From the NCBI GenBank assembly GCA_028824295.1, contig JAPPED010000015.1:62001-126000 (forward strand): a stretch of 64,000 bases of DNA, in the 5' to 3' direction. The translations under genes were made by a program, and so were the position numbers. This document shows positions 43,711 to 51,976 of this stretch, piece after piece. This DNA comes from Rhodospirillales bacterium (GTDB lineage Bacteria; Pseudomonadota; Alphaproteobacteria; TMED109). Each line of letters begins with the position of its first letter. Positions within the stretch are counted from its first letter, which is position 1. Below the pieces are notes generated by a model, which saw only the letters and a list, made by a program, of their open reading frames with translations, made no database searches and was not told the origin of the DNA.

Positions 43711-43716
43711 CCGGCC

Positions 43717-43943
43717 GTGCCCGCCGTCCCGGACCTCAGGCCACGTGAAGTCATCGGCATTATAGAGACGCTCGGCTTCTCAGAGGTCCGCCAACGTGGC
43801 TCCCATAAACGGTTTCGCCACCCTGACGGCCGTACACAACCGTTCCCGTCCACCTTGGGCGTGATCTCTCGCCAATCCTGCTCCGTCAAATTGCTCCCGA
43901 TGTAGGTCTGACCGTTCACGACTTTGTCGCACATCGCCGATAG
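43717..43943 (+). pseudogene. hicA: HicA family toxin, frameshifted
   Basis: The GTG-started frame gives a normal HicA beginning (VIGIIETLGFSEVRQRGSHKRFRHPDGRT, with the catalytic GSH histidine) and then runs out of family sequence to a stop at 43905. From 43839 a second frame continues the HicA pattern as TVPVHLGRDLSPILLRQI and on to a stop at 43941-43943. An apparent 2-nt excess in the ACACA run at 43834-43838 explains the break. Repaired, the protein would be about 74 aa, the normal size. As it stands the toxin should be inactive while its antitoxin is intact; a sequencing or assembly error is the alternative. Confidence 0.82.
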
Positions 43944-44043
43944 CGATCCGCCACCGCCGGCACCCTGCATACGCGCTGGCGCCATTTTCGAAACTTCCGC
44001 TAGCAATGCAGACCAACGACACGGGATTCTGTGGCGATGCGAG

Positions 44044-44175
44044 CAAGGACGATGGCATCACGCCCAAGAGCCCAGCGTGATCGAGGACGTGGTGAAGAGA
44101 CGCTGGCTTCTTCTGCCACCCCTTGCCCAATGGACGCTTCTCGGTGTCAGCAAGTACGAAAAGGGTTCCGCGACC
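44044..44175 (-). pseudogene. possible fragment of a bifunctional DNA primase/polymerase
   Basis: About 44 residues in one minus-strand frame (GTLFVLADTEKRPLGKGWQKKPAS, then LDHAGLLGVMPSSL) resemble the start of primase-polymerase proteins of phages and integrated plasmids, where a PxGKGWQKxPA...GVxPxSL pattern precedes the catalytic aspartates. The similarity stops at PSSL before those aspartates, so only a scrap remains. The match rests on memory of the family pattern and is tentative. Confidence 0.35.
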
Positions 44176-44216
44176 ATGCACGCAAGCGCCTAGTGAGAGG
44201 ATTTCAGGCCGGGCTG

Positions 44217-44248
44217 GCCGGAAACTACGGCGCACCGCAGTTTCCGGC
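44217..44248. terminator. inverted repeat downstream of tRNA-Arg
   Basis: GCCGGAAACT and AGTTTCCGGC are perfect 10-bp arms around a 12-nt loop, 45 bp past the tRNA 3' end. It could terminate the leftward tRNA transcript. A short T-run (TTTT) lies on the plus-strand side only, so a rightward terminator or recombination site is also possible. Confidence 0.45.
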
Positions 44249-44292
44249 AGTTTTCGCCATCGGTGCTTTTCCGCTAAGCGGATGAATGTTTA

Positions 44293-44369
<77 letters not shown>

Positions 44370-44423
44370 GGGACTTGCCGGCGACCATACCAGCCATAAC
44401 GCCCCATTGGACTTGAGGCCGGC

Positions 44424-44864
44424 CTAGCCGCCTTCGGTCGGGCCACCGGTGTTGACCCAGGCCGAGTAACCGCCAACCAAATTCGACACGTTGGCGTACC
44501 CCATCTCCTGGAGCGTGGCCGCTGCCAGGGCCGAACGTCCGCCGGCCGCGCAGTAGATCACGAGTTCCGTGTCGGTGGCCAACTGGGAGGGGTGGCTCGA
44601 CGAGGCCGGGTCCGCAATGAACTCGAGATGGCCGCGCGGGACGTGCAGCGCACCCGGAATGTGACCCGCTGCCACTTCGTGGTGATCGCGCACGTCGACA
44701 AACACGGCGCGACCATGTCGCGCCCGTGCCTCGACGATATCGATTTGCGGGACCTTGGCTTGGGCTGCAGCCAGCATCGACTGCATGGTCTTGGCTGAAG
44801 ATTGCACGGATGTCGTCAGTGGTGGCGTGATCGGGAACCCATCACGGTAGGGTTGTCCGGCCAT
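44424..44864 (-). CDS. single-domain rhodanese-like protein
   Basis: This protein of up to 146 aa has a rhodanese fold: IDIVEARARHGRAVFVDVRDHHEVAAGHIPGALHVPRGHLEF, and the active-site loop VIYCAAGGRSALAA with its Cys. It likely moves sulfane sulfur in the cytoplasm. The start is uncertain; I give the ATG at 44864, but MQSMLAAAQ at 44786 would make a more usual 120-aa protein. No good ribosome site supports either. It lies between tRNA-Arg and pqqE. Confidence 0.85.
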   Translation of the reverse strand: MAGQPYRDGFPITPPLTTSVQSSAKTMQSMLAAAQAKVPQIDIVEARARHGRAVFVDVRDHHEVAAGHIPGALHVPRGHLEFIADPASSSHPSQLATDTELVIYCAAGGRSALAAATLQEMGYANVSNLVGGYSAWVNTGGPTEGG

Positions 44865-45032
44865 GCGGACAGGTGGGAGCAGGATAGCGAATCGCCGTGG
44901 GAGCGTAGCATCGGGCGCGGTGCCCGGCCGCGTTTCGCGCCCGCCCTACGAGCGCGTACGCAGGCTGCAGTACATGCGCCCCGGCTCCCACCGGTCAGGG
45001 CCCAAGCGTGCGCCAACCAGCTCAGCGAGCGG

Positions 45033-46187
45033 TCAGCCGTTGCCGATGCGCCGGTACACGAACTCCGGAATCTCGCCCCCGGCCTCGCCGATGGGCATTT
45101 CCAGCACGTGCCGCTGCGGAGCGAACTCGCAGGCCGGGTCGGTCGTATCGGGGTCCCCGGTCAGGGCGAACGCCTGGCACCGGCATCCCCCCCAGTCGAT
45201 CTCGCGCCGATCGCAACTGCGGCACGGCTCCGGCATCCAGTCGGTGCCGCGGAACCGGTTGAAGGCGCTCGAGTGTTCCCAGATCCAGGCCAGCGGACGC
45301 TCGGTCACGTTCTCGAACTCCAGGAAGTCCAGCGATTCCGCCGCGTGGCAGGGCAGCACCTTGCCGGCGGGCGTGATGTTCAGGAACTGGCGGCCCCAGC
45401 CGCCCATGCAGGACTTCGGTCGGCGCGCGTAGTAGTCGGGGACCACGTAGTCGATCGCCAGGATCCCCTTGAGGCGGATCCGGGCCTCCTCGACGATCCG
45501 GGTCGCCTCATCGAGCTGGTCCCGTGTCGGAAGGAACGCCTGCCGGTTCTTGAGCGCCCACCCGTAGTACTGCACCTGGGCCACCTCGAGCCGCTCCGCG
45601 TCGAGCTCCACGGCCATCGCGATCATGGCTTCCAGGTGATGCAGGTTCTGGCGGTGCATCACGGCGTTGACGGTGAGCGGCAAGTCCGCGGCCCGGACCA
45701 TGCGGGCAGCTTCCTGCTTCTTGGCGTGTCCGCGGAAGCCCGCGATGCGGTCCGCGTTCTCGGCCTCCGTGTCCTGGAAGGAGACCTGCACGTGATCGAG
45801 GCCCGCCTCCCGCAGCCGGTCGAGCCGGGCCGGAGTCAGCAACACCCCGGAGGTGATGAGATTGGTGTAGAGCCCCGCCTTGGAGGCGTGCTCGACCATC
45901 TCTTCCAGATCCTTCCGAACGGTCGGCTCGCCGCCCGAGAAGTGCGCCTGCAGGATCCCCATGTCCACGGCCTGCGAGAGGACGCTCTTCCAGGCGTCGG
46001 TATCGATCTCTCGCGATGCGCGCTCCAGTTCGACCGGGTTGGAGCAGTACGGGCACTGGAGCGGGCATCGATGGGTCAGCTCGCAAAGAACGGCATAGGG
46101 AATCAGACGATTGCGGGAATCCGAGGTTCCGGTCGCCGCGGCGCATTCGGTCTGCGCGTTCACGGGGGCTTCAGCTTGGTCAATCAT
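45033..46187 (-). CDS. pqqE: PQQ biosynthesis radical SAM protein PqqE
   Basis: This 384-aa radical SAM/SPASM enzyme links the Glu and Tyr side chains of PqqA. CPLQCPYC gives the CxxxCxxC cluster site, and HFSGGEPTVR is also conserved. The C-terminal SPASM cysteines include SCMGGWGRQ, VLPCHAAE, EPCRSCDRREIDWGGCRCQAF and the later DPACEF. The ATG overlaps the pqqD stop by 4 nt. It is the last gene of pqqABCDE. Confidence 0.96.
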   Translation of the reverse strand: MIDQAEAPVNAQTECAAATGTSDSRNRLIPYAVLCELTHRCPLQCPYCSNPVELERASREIDTDAWKSVLSQAVDMGILQAHFSGGEPTVRKDLEEMVEHASKAGLYTNLITSGVLLTPARLDRLREAGLDHVQVSFQDTEAENADRIAGFRGHAKKQEAARMVRAADLPLTVNAVMHRQNLHHLEAMIAMAVELDAERLEVAQVQYYGWALKNRQAFLPTRDQLDEATRIVEEARIRLKGILAIDYVVPDYYARRPKSCMGGWGRQFLNITPAGKVLPCHAAESLDFLEFENVTERPLAWIWEHSSAFNRFRGTDWMPEPCRSCDRREIDWGGCRCQAFALTGDPDTTDPACEFAPQRHVLEMPIGEAGGEIPEFVYRRIGNG

Positions 46188-46474
46188 GCGATCACAAATC
46201 CCTTGTCAGCCAGGTTCTGGAGCATGGTGGTGACATCGCGTTCGATGTCCGCACGGGGGGCCTGGTCATACTTCGTGGCGAGTTCGTCCACCAGGACCGC
46301 CAGGGTCCGCGTGCCGTCCACGAGCTGGATGACTTCGCCCGCAATGGCGTCCAGCTCGAACACGCGCTCCGGCGCATTGATGATCCAGCAGTCGCGGGCC
46401 CGGTCGAACCGGAGTTTTGCATGCCGCGGCAGCCGCGGCACCGAGTCCAGGTTCAGGAGGAGACGCTCGCTCAC
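46184..46474 (-). CDS. pqqD: PQQ biosynthesis peptide chaperone PqqD
   Basis: This 96-aa RRE-fold protein carries PqqA to PqqE. RLPRHAKLRFDRARDCWIINAPERVFELDAIAGEVIQLVDG and the DVTTMLQNLADKGFV end are typical. I use the GTG at 46474, which overlaps the pqqC stop as GTGA and follows AGGAG. The longer open frame is pqqC in another frame. Confidence 0.94.
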   Translation of the reverse strand: MSERLLLNLDSVPRLPRHAKLRFDRARDCWIINAPERVFELDAIAGEVIQLVDGTRTLAVLVDELATKYDQAPRADIERDVTTMLQNLADKGFVIA

Positions 46475-47268
46475 GCCGCGTGCTCCTGATCCTGAGGTTG
46501 GGGTACAAAGCAGCCAGGGGGAATTCGTTTCGGTTCCACGTAGGCTGAATGCAACGCATCGAGCTGGGCCCAGAGCACGTCGGTCTTGAACCGCACCGCG
46601 TCGAGCACCGCGTCCTGCTCGACGCGGGTCCGGGCATTGCGGAGCACCCACGCGCGGCCGAAGTCGACGTCTCGCCGCGCTTGGTTGATGCGCTTCTTGA
46701 AATACGCCAGGGCGTAGTCGTCGGCCCATGCGTAGTGGCGGGAGAGACCGGCAATCCGCTCCCGGTGGATGGCCGGCGCGTACAGCTCGGTCAACGAGGA
46801 CGCGATCGCCTCCAGCACCGAACGCTCACGCACAAACGCGATGTAGGCGTCGACGGCAAAACGGGTGCCGGGCAAAAGGCCGGCGCACGAGCGGACGTAG
46901 TCGAGGTCGAGACCGAGGCGTTCACAGAGCTGGAGATAGCGGGCCAGCCCACCCGATCCATCCATGTCGCCTTCATGGTCGATCACGCGAGATCGCCACT
47001 CCAGCCGCAGATCGACGTCGGCGATCCGCGCCATGAGGGTCAGATCCTTGCGGGGGATGGAGCATTGGTAGTAGTAGCGATTTAGGGCCCAGGCCTGCAC
47101 CTGTCCGTGGTCGAGTTCGCCGTCGTGCAGCAGCCGATGGAACGGATGCAGGCTGTGGTAACGCTCTTCGCCGATCCGGGACAGTGCCGCCAGCATTTCC
47201 GGTTCGGTACGCGGCGGCTCGGTCTCCGTGACGGGCGCTCCGGGCACCATCGGCGCCGGTGCGATCAC
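46471..47268 (-). CDS. pqqC: pyrroloquinoline-quinone synthase PqqC
   Basis: This 265-aa cofactorless oxidase does the final ring closure and oxidation to PQQ. YHSLHPFHRLLHDGELDHGQVQAWALNRYYYQ, HEGDMDGSGGLARYLQL and the conserved RHYAWADDYALAYFKKRINQARRDVDF are clear hallmarks. The start is GTG at 47268, overlapping the pqqB stop (GTGA), with GGAG upstream. Confidence 0.96.
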   Translation of the reverse strand: MIAPAPMVPGAPVTETEPPRTEPEMLAALSRIGEERYHSLHPFHRLLHDGELDHGQVQAWALNRYYYQCSIPRKDLTLMARIADVDLRLEWRSRVIDHEGDMDGSGGLARYLQLCERLGLDLDYVRSCAGLLPGTRFAVDAYIAFVRERSVLEAIASSLTELYAPAIHRERIAGLSRHYAWADDYALAYFKKRINQARRDVDFGRAWVLRNARTRVEQDAVLDAVRFKTDVLWAQLDALHSAYVEPKRIPPGCFVPQPQDQEHAA

Positions 47269-48200
47269 AGGTCGATCTCCATCCCGTCGTAGGACACTTC
47301 CCACCCGGCGTCCTCGACGGCCCGGCGTTCCCGAGTGTCGGCCGACAGCACCGGGTTGGTCGTGTTGAGGTGAATGAAGATCCGGCGTCCGATGTCGAGG
47401 CCATCCAGACCGTGGAGCGAGCCGCCCTCGCCCGAAATGCTGGTGTGCCCCATCCGTTTGCCGGTCTTCACGCCGACTCCGTCGCGGACCATCTCGTCGT
47501 CGACCCAGAGGGTACCGTCAAAAAAGAGCAGGGGGGTGCCGCGGACGCGCTCGCGCACGGCATCGGTGATGGCGGCGCAGGCCGGCATGTAGTGAAACGA
47601 GGCGCCGCTCGATGTGGAACGGACGTGCAGGGCGATGGTGTCCTCGTCGACCGAGCCGAAATCGGGCCCCTTGGCTTCGTCTTCAAGCCAGAGGGCGACT
47701 TTTCCGGGAACTGCGAAGGGCGTGATCTCCAGGCCGGCGTCGCCCCCGGCAGCGTCCACGAGCGCCACCGGCTCGTCGAGCGTCAGGGTGCGCCGCTCCA
47801 CGAACGCGGGGTTCAGGACGTTGAAGATGGTGTTGGCCTCGAGCACGCCGAGCACGCGGGGGGTCGCGTAGAGGCTGAGCGGCTGCGATTCGCGAAGGTT
47901 CAGCAGCCCGGCGACATGGTCCACATCGGCATTGGTCAGCACTGCGCCGGTAATCGGACTGTAGCGAAGCGGCGCCTGGGCCGAGGGCTGGAGGACCGGA
48001 TTCTCAGCTATCTGCTGGCGTAGATCGGGGGAGGCGTTAAACAGGAACCAACGCGCACCGTCGTCGCTGACGGCGATGGAAGACTGAGTTCTTGAGGGAG
48101 TATCGGGGTCGCCGGCACGCGCCCGGCGACTATTCGGATGATTACAATTCCACTGCGGAAACCCCCCGCCGGCGGCTGCTCCCAGAACACGGATTTGCAT
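47265..48200 (-). CDS. pqqB: PQQ biosynthesis metallo-hydrolase PqqB
   Basis: This 311-aa metallo-beta-lactamase-fold protein starts IRVLGAAAGGGFPQWNCNHPNS and has LTNADVDHVAGLLNLRE at the metal site, both family-specific. PqqB is thought to hydroxylate the Tyr-derived part of the intermediate or otherwise mature it. It follows pqqA by 62 nt. Confidence 0.95.
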   Translation of the reverse strand: MQIRVLGAAAGGGFPQWNCNHPNSRRARAGDPDTPSRTQSSIAVSDDGARWFLFNASPDLRQQIAENPVLQPSAQAPLRYSPITGAVLTNADVDHVAGLLNLRESQPLSLYATPRVLGVLEANTIFNVLNPAFVERRTLTLDEPVALVDAAGGDAGLEITPFAVPGKVALWLEDEAKGPDFGSVDEDTIALHVRSTSSGASFHYMPACAAITDAVRERVRGTPLLFFDGTLWVDDEMVRDGVGVKTGKRMGHTSISGEGGSLHGLDGLDIGRRIFIHLNTTNPVLSADTRERRAVEDAGWEVSYDGMEIDL

Positions 48201-48262
48201 ACGACATCACCGTTGCCCCAGGTTTCCGTTCGGCGGGGGTCAAAGTCAGATCCAGACTGGGA

Positions 48263-48337
48263 TCAGACCTCCGCGCAAGCGTAGCAGTTGATCTCAAGAC
48301 CGACCGCCACCTCGCGAACCACAGGAGCTTTCCACAT
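48263..48337 (-). CDS. pqqA: coenzyme PQQ precursor peptide PqqA
   Basis: This is a 24-aa peptide (start MWKAPVVREVAVG) with the required Glu15 and Tyr19 in the ExxxY motif (LEINCYACAEV), the two residues fused into PQQ. The ATG follows GGAGAG by 6 nt. It is the first gene of the operon. A second Cys after the Tyr is common in the family. Confidence 0.93.
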   Translation of the reverse strand: MWKAPVVREVAVGLEINCYACAEV

Positions 48338-48489
48338 AGGTAACTCTCCGATCAGGGTTCCAAGGTAGACGCAATTACGTGCGCCCGTCAGTGGGACGCA
48401 AGATAGGATGCGCGACCTGAGGGTCCATCTATACGTTGCATAGGAACTGCCTATTGGTATCTGCCGTCCGGGCCTATGCTCCGGCCAGC

Positions 48490-49407
48490 ATGGCACGGCG
48501 TTGGTTTTTCCTGCTCGCGACTTCGGTGTTCGCCGCACTGGCGCCGCCCGCAGCGGCGGCGACGCCGTTGGTCGACGTGGCCTGGCTGGCCGAGCGGACC
48601 TGTTCCGAGGGGCTCCTGGTGCTCGACGTGCGCCGGTCACGAGCCGACCACGAGACCGGGCACGTTCCCTGCGCCACCTTCACGAACTTCTACGAGGACG
48701 GCTGGCGGGAAACGCAGGCCGGAGTGCCGATGCGGCTCCCGGCGCCGAGCCGCACGGCCGAGTTGCTGGGGCGCCTCGGCATCAGCCCGGACGACCACGT
48801 CGTCATCGTGGCGCCGGGGTCCGGCCGCTACGACGCGGCGGAAGCCGCCGCGATCTTCGTCTCGCTGCGCAGTGTCGGTCATGCTGCGGTGTCGATCCTG
48901 GACGGCGGCCTCGCGGCCTGGACCGCGCGCTGGGACAACGACGTGGACACCGGTTACCAGCCCCCAGTACCGGGTGCCTACGCGCCGCGCCGGGCGCCTC
49001 CCATTCTCGCGGACCGTGCCGCCGTAGGAGGCGCGATCGCGTCGGGCCGCCCGCTCGTGGACCTTCGAACCAGCGACCAGTACCTGGGCCTGAACCGCAA
49101 TGAGACCGTGCTTCGCCATGGCACGCTGCCGGGCGCACGGAACGTGCCGCTTGCCTGGTTTCTCGTGGACGACACCCTCGTCTTTCACGCGCCCGCCACG
49201 GTGCGCGCGGCGCTCGAGCACGCCGGCGTGCCCGCCAATGCCGACCCGGTCGTGTTCTGCAACGCCGGACTGGAAAGCTCGTTGGGCTGGTTCGTCCTGC
49301 ATGAACTGCTCGGGCGCGCCGGAACCCGCCTGTACGACGGCTCTCTCGCGGAGTGGTCGCGCGACCCGGAGCTGCCGATGCAGGTGATTGTGGGGCCGCC
49401 CGGCTGA
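48490..49407 (+). CDS. exported two-domain sulfurtransferase (rhodanese family)
   Basis: This 305-aa protein begins with a signal peptide at residues 1-23 (MARRWFFLLATSVFAALAPPAAA) and has two rhodanese domains. The N-terminal one (LLVLDVRRSRADHETGHVPCATF) lacks the catalytic Cys loop. The C-terminal one has VVFCNAGLESS, with the expected active Cys. It should act in the periplasm. It is divergent from pqqA, with a 152-bp shared promoter region; exported rhodaneses are often found near quinoprotein dehydrogenase genes. I start at the ATG at 48490. Confidence 0.85.
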   Translation: MARRWFFLLATSVFAALAPPAAAATPLVDVAWLAERTCSEGLLVLDVRRSRADHETGHVPCATFTNFYEDGWRETQAGVPMRLPAPSRTAELLGRLGISPDDHVVIVAPGSGRYDAAEAAAIFVSLRSVGHAAVSILDGGLAAWTARWDNDVDTGYQPPVPGAYAPRRAPPILADRAAVGGAIASGRPLVDLRTSDQYLGLNRNETVLRHGTLPGARNVPLAWFLVDDTLVFHAPATVRAALEHAGVPANADPVVFCNAGLESSLGWFVLHELLGRAGTRLYDGSLAEWSRDPELPMQVIVGPPG

Positions 49408-49552
49408 GACGACCGCAACGACCGGCGCGCGCAGGTGCCCACGGTCGGGGTCGAGCCGGGAGACTCTGTCCGCCCGTACTTTTTTGCCATACTTGCGTGG
49501 CGCGCGTGCCGCGTGCGGGCGGACACGCAATTGGCAGCGGAGGCTGAATCCC

Positions 49553-50098
49553 TTGGCAATCCTACCCATCCTGAAGGCGCCCGACCCTCGGCTGACGAAA
49601 GTGAGCCGCCCGGTCGAACAGTTCGACCGGACGCTCGCGGAGTTGGCCCAGAACATGCTGGAGACCATGTACGCAGCCAACGGCATCGGGCTGGCGGCAC
49701 CGCAGGTGGACGTGCAGCAGCGGATGGTGGTGATGGATCTGCACGGCGAGGACGAGCCGCCCAATCCGCAGATTCTGGTCAACCCGGAAGTCCTCGATGC
49801 GAGCGAGGAGACCGCCACGATGAGCGAGGGCTGTCTCTCGGTACCGGAGGCCTACGAAGAGGTCGAGCGCCCGGCCCGGGTCACGGTGCGGTACCAGGAT
49901 CTCGACGGCGTGACCCACACCCGGGAATGCACGGGGCTGGAAGCCGTGTGCTGGCAGCACGAGATCGATCATCTGGACGGGGTGCTGTTCGTCGACCACC
50001 TGACCCGCCTGACGCGCGACCGGATCATCCAGCGGCTGGTCAAGGAGAAGCGGCTGGACCGGCGGGGACGCGATCGAACCATCCGTCCGGCGGCCTGA
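49553..50098 (+). CDS. def: peptide deformylase (second copy, next to fmt)
   Basis: This 181-aa enzyme has GIGLAAPQV, EGCLSVPE and HEIDHLDG intact. The start is TTG at 49553, giving AILPILKAPDPRL, the usual Def N-terminus, with GGAGG about 9 nt upstream. It lies directly before fmt, the classical def-fmt pair that handles formylation and deformylation of initiator methionine. It is one of two copies in the window. Confidence 0.94.
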   Translation: MAILPILKAPDPRLTKVSRPVEQFDRTLAELAQNMLETMYAANGIGLAAPQVDVQQRMVVMDLHGEDEPPNPQILVNPEVLDASEETATMSEGCLSVPEAYEEVERPARVTVRYQDLDGVTHTRECTGLEAVCWQHEIDHLDGVLFVDHLTRLTRDRIIQRLVKEKRLDRRGRDRTIRPAA

Positions 50099-50105
50099 GG
50101 CGGCC

Positions 50106-51068
50106 TTGAAAGGGACGCCGCTGCGGGCGGCGTTCTTCGGCACGCCGGAGTTCGCGCTGCCGGCGCTGGACGCGCTGCACGCCAGCGTCCATCGCATCGA
50201 GGTCGTGTACACGCAGCCGCCGCGCCGCGCCGGCCGTGGTCACCGGATGCGGGGGAGTCCCGTTGCCGACCGCGCCGGAGCCTTGGACCTTTCGGTGCGG
50301 ACGCCCCGCACCCTGCGGGATCCCGGGGAAACGGCGCGGCTGCGGTCGATGCGGCTCGATGTGGGGGTCGTGGTCGCGTACGGACTGCTCCTGCCGGGTC
50401 CCGTCCTGACGGCATTCCGGCTGGGGTGCGTGAATGTGCACGCGTCCCTGCTGCCCCGGTGGCGAGGCGCGGCGCCGGTCGAGCGCGCGATCATGGCCGG
50501 TGATGCGGCGACCGGGATCTCGCTGATGCTGATGGATGAGGGGCTGGATACCGGTCCGGTCCTGGATCGGTGCGAGGTGCCGATCGGTCCCGACATGACC
50601 GGCGGTATGCTGCGAGACGCTCTGGCTACGTGCGGCGCGGACCGGCTCCCGGAGGCACTGTGCGGTTTGGCCGCGGGCACGCTGGTCCCCGTGGCGCAGC
50701 CGGAGGGCGCGGTCTATGCGAGCAAGCTCGGTCCGGCTGACCGGGTCCTCAATTGGGAGTCCACGGCCGAGCAGCTGGAGCGGCAGGTCCGCGCCCTGCA
50801 CCCTGCGCCGGGCGCCCGGGCCCTGATTCCCTTGAAGGGGCGTTCCGAACCGGTCAAGGTATGGCGCGCTCGGCCCGTCAAGTCCTGTCCGGCGCCTGCG
50901 GGAACGGTGCTGGATGATCGCCTTACGGTCGCCTGTGGGGTGGACGGCCTGCGATTGCTGGAGGTACAGCGGCCAGGCGGCCGCAGGCTTGATGCCGCAG
51001 CGTTTCTGCGCGGCACTCCGGTTTCCGTCGGCACCGTGCTGCCGGCCCCGAATTCGAACGAAGGTTAG
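50106..51068 (+). CDS. fmt: methionyl-tRNA formyltransferase
   Basis: This 320-aa enzyme formylates Met-tRNA(fMet). FFGTPEFALPALDAL, the catalytic NVHASLLPRWRGAAPVERAI and MLMDEGLDTGPVL are conserved. The C-terminal domain is rather divergent. The start is TTG at 50106, 7 nt after the def stop and behind GAGG. It is followed after 5 nt by an ABC-2 permease gene. Confidence 0.94.
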   Translation: MKGTPLRAAFFGTPEFALPALDALHASVHRIEVVYTQPPRRAGRGHRMRGSPVADRAGALDLSVRTPRTLRDPGETARLRSMRLDVGVVVAYGLLLPGPVLTAFRLGCVNVHASLLPRWRGAAPVERAIMAGDAATGISLMLMDEGLDTGPVLDRCEVPIGPDMTGGMLRDALATCGADRLPEALCGLAAGTLVPVAQPEGAVYASKLGPADRVLNWESTAEQLERQVRALHPAPGARALIPLKGRSEPVKVWRARPVKSCPAPAGTVLDDRLTVACGVDGLRLLEVQRPGGRRLDAAAFLRGTPVSVGTVLPAPNSNEG

Positions 51069-51073
51069 TCCAA

Positions 51074-51895
51074 ATGGTCCAGCGTAATTCGCGCAGCCCG
51101 GCCGCGCCCATGCCCATGCCCACCATGGGTCGGATCAATTGGGGAGGACTGTGGGTTCTGTGCGGGCGGGAGACGCTGCGGTTCCTGAAGATCGGGCAGC
51201 AGACCATCGCCGGCCCGATGGTCACCACGCTGCTGTTCCTCGCGGTGTTTGCGCTGGCGCTGGGCGGGACGTTCCGGGAAGTAGGGGGCCGGCCGTTCCT
51301 CGAGTTCCTGGCGCCCGGCCTGATCGTGATGGCGGTGATGCAGAACGCGTTTGCGAACGCTTCGAGTTCGCTGCTCAGCGCCAAGATGACCGGCAACATC
51401 GTGGACCTCCTGATGCCGCCGCTTGCGCCGGGGGAACTGCTGACCGGGTTCCTCGTGGGCGGGCTGGCCCGCGGACTCTGCGTCGGGCTGGCGGTTGGTC
51501 TCGCCATGTGGGTCTTCGTGCCGATCCGCCTCCAGGACTACCTGGTGCTGGGGTACTACGTGGTTGCGGCTGCGCTGCTGATGTCGCTCCTCGGCGTGCT
51601 GACCGGGGTCTGGGCCGAGAAGTTCGACCACATGTCCACGATCACCAACTTCGTCGTGACGCCGCTATCGTTCCTGTCCGGCACCTTCTACTCGATCGAG
51701 CGACTGCCGGAACCGTTCTACACCATCATTCAGTTCAACCCGTTCTTCTATGTCATCGACGGGTTCCGTTCCAGCTTCATCGGCCACTCAGATGCGAACC
51801 TCGGCCTCGGCATGGCGTTGCTGGCGGTCATCAACCTCGGGTTGTTGCTCTGGGCGCTCTGGATGTTCCAGACCGGATACCGGCTCAAGGACTGA
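51074..51895 (+). CDS. ABC-2 type transporter permease
   Basis: This 273-aa membrane protein has six hydrophobic segments and the ABC-2 pattern, including GQQTIAGPMVTTLLFLAVFALALG, SPLLSAKMTGN-like SSSLLSAKMTGNIVDLLMPPL and PLSFLSGTFYSIERLP. It belongs to the NodJ/YadH-like group that exports lipids, polysaccharides or drugs. No ATPase gene is adjacent. A matching ATPase is encoded 7 kb away on the other strand (58641-59630) and is the best partner candidate. Confidence 0.87.
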   Translation: MVQRNSRSPAAPMPMPTMGRINWGGLWVLCGRETLRFLKIGQQTIAGPMVTTLLFLAVFALALGGTFREVGGRPFLEFLAPGLIVMAVMQNAFANASSSLLSAKMTGNIVDLLMPPLAPGELLTGFLVGGLARGLCVGLAVGLAMWVFVPIRLQDYLVLGYYVVAAALLMSLLGVLTGVWAEKFDHMSTITNFVVTPLSFLSGTFYSIERLPEPFYTIIQFNPFFYVIDGFRSSFIGHSDANLGLGMALLAVINLGLLLWALWMFQTGYRLKD

Positions 51896-51976
51896 TCCCG
51901 CCTCATCGCCGGCGGTTCTGCGCTACATTGCGTGGTCTTCCTTCTCAATCCTGCCCCTGTTTCGGATCTGTCATTC

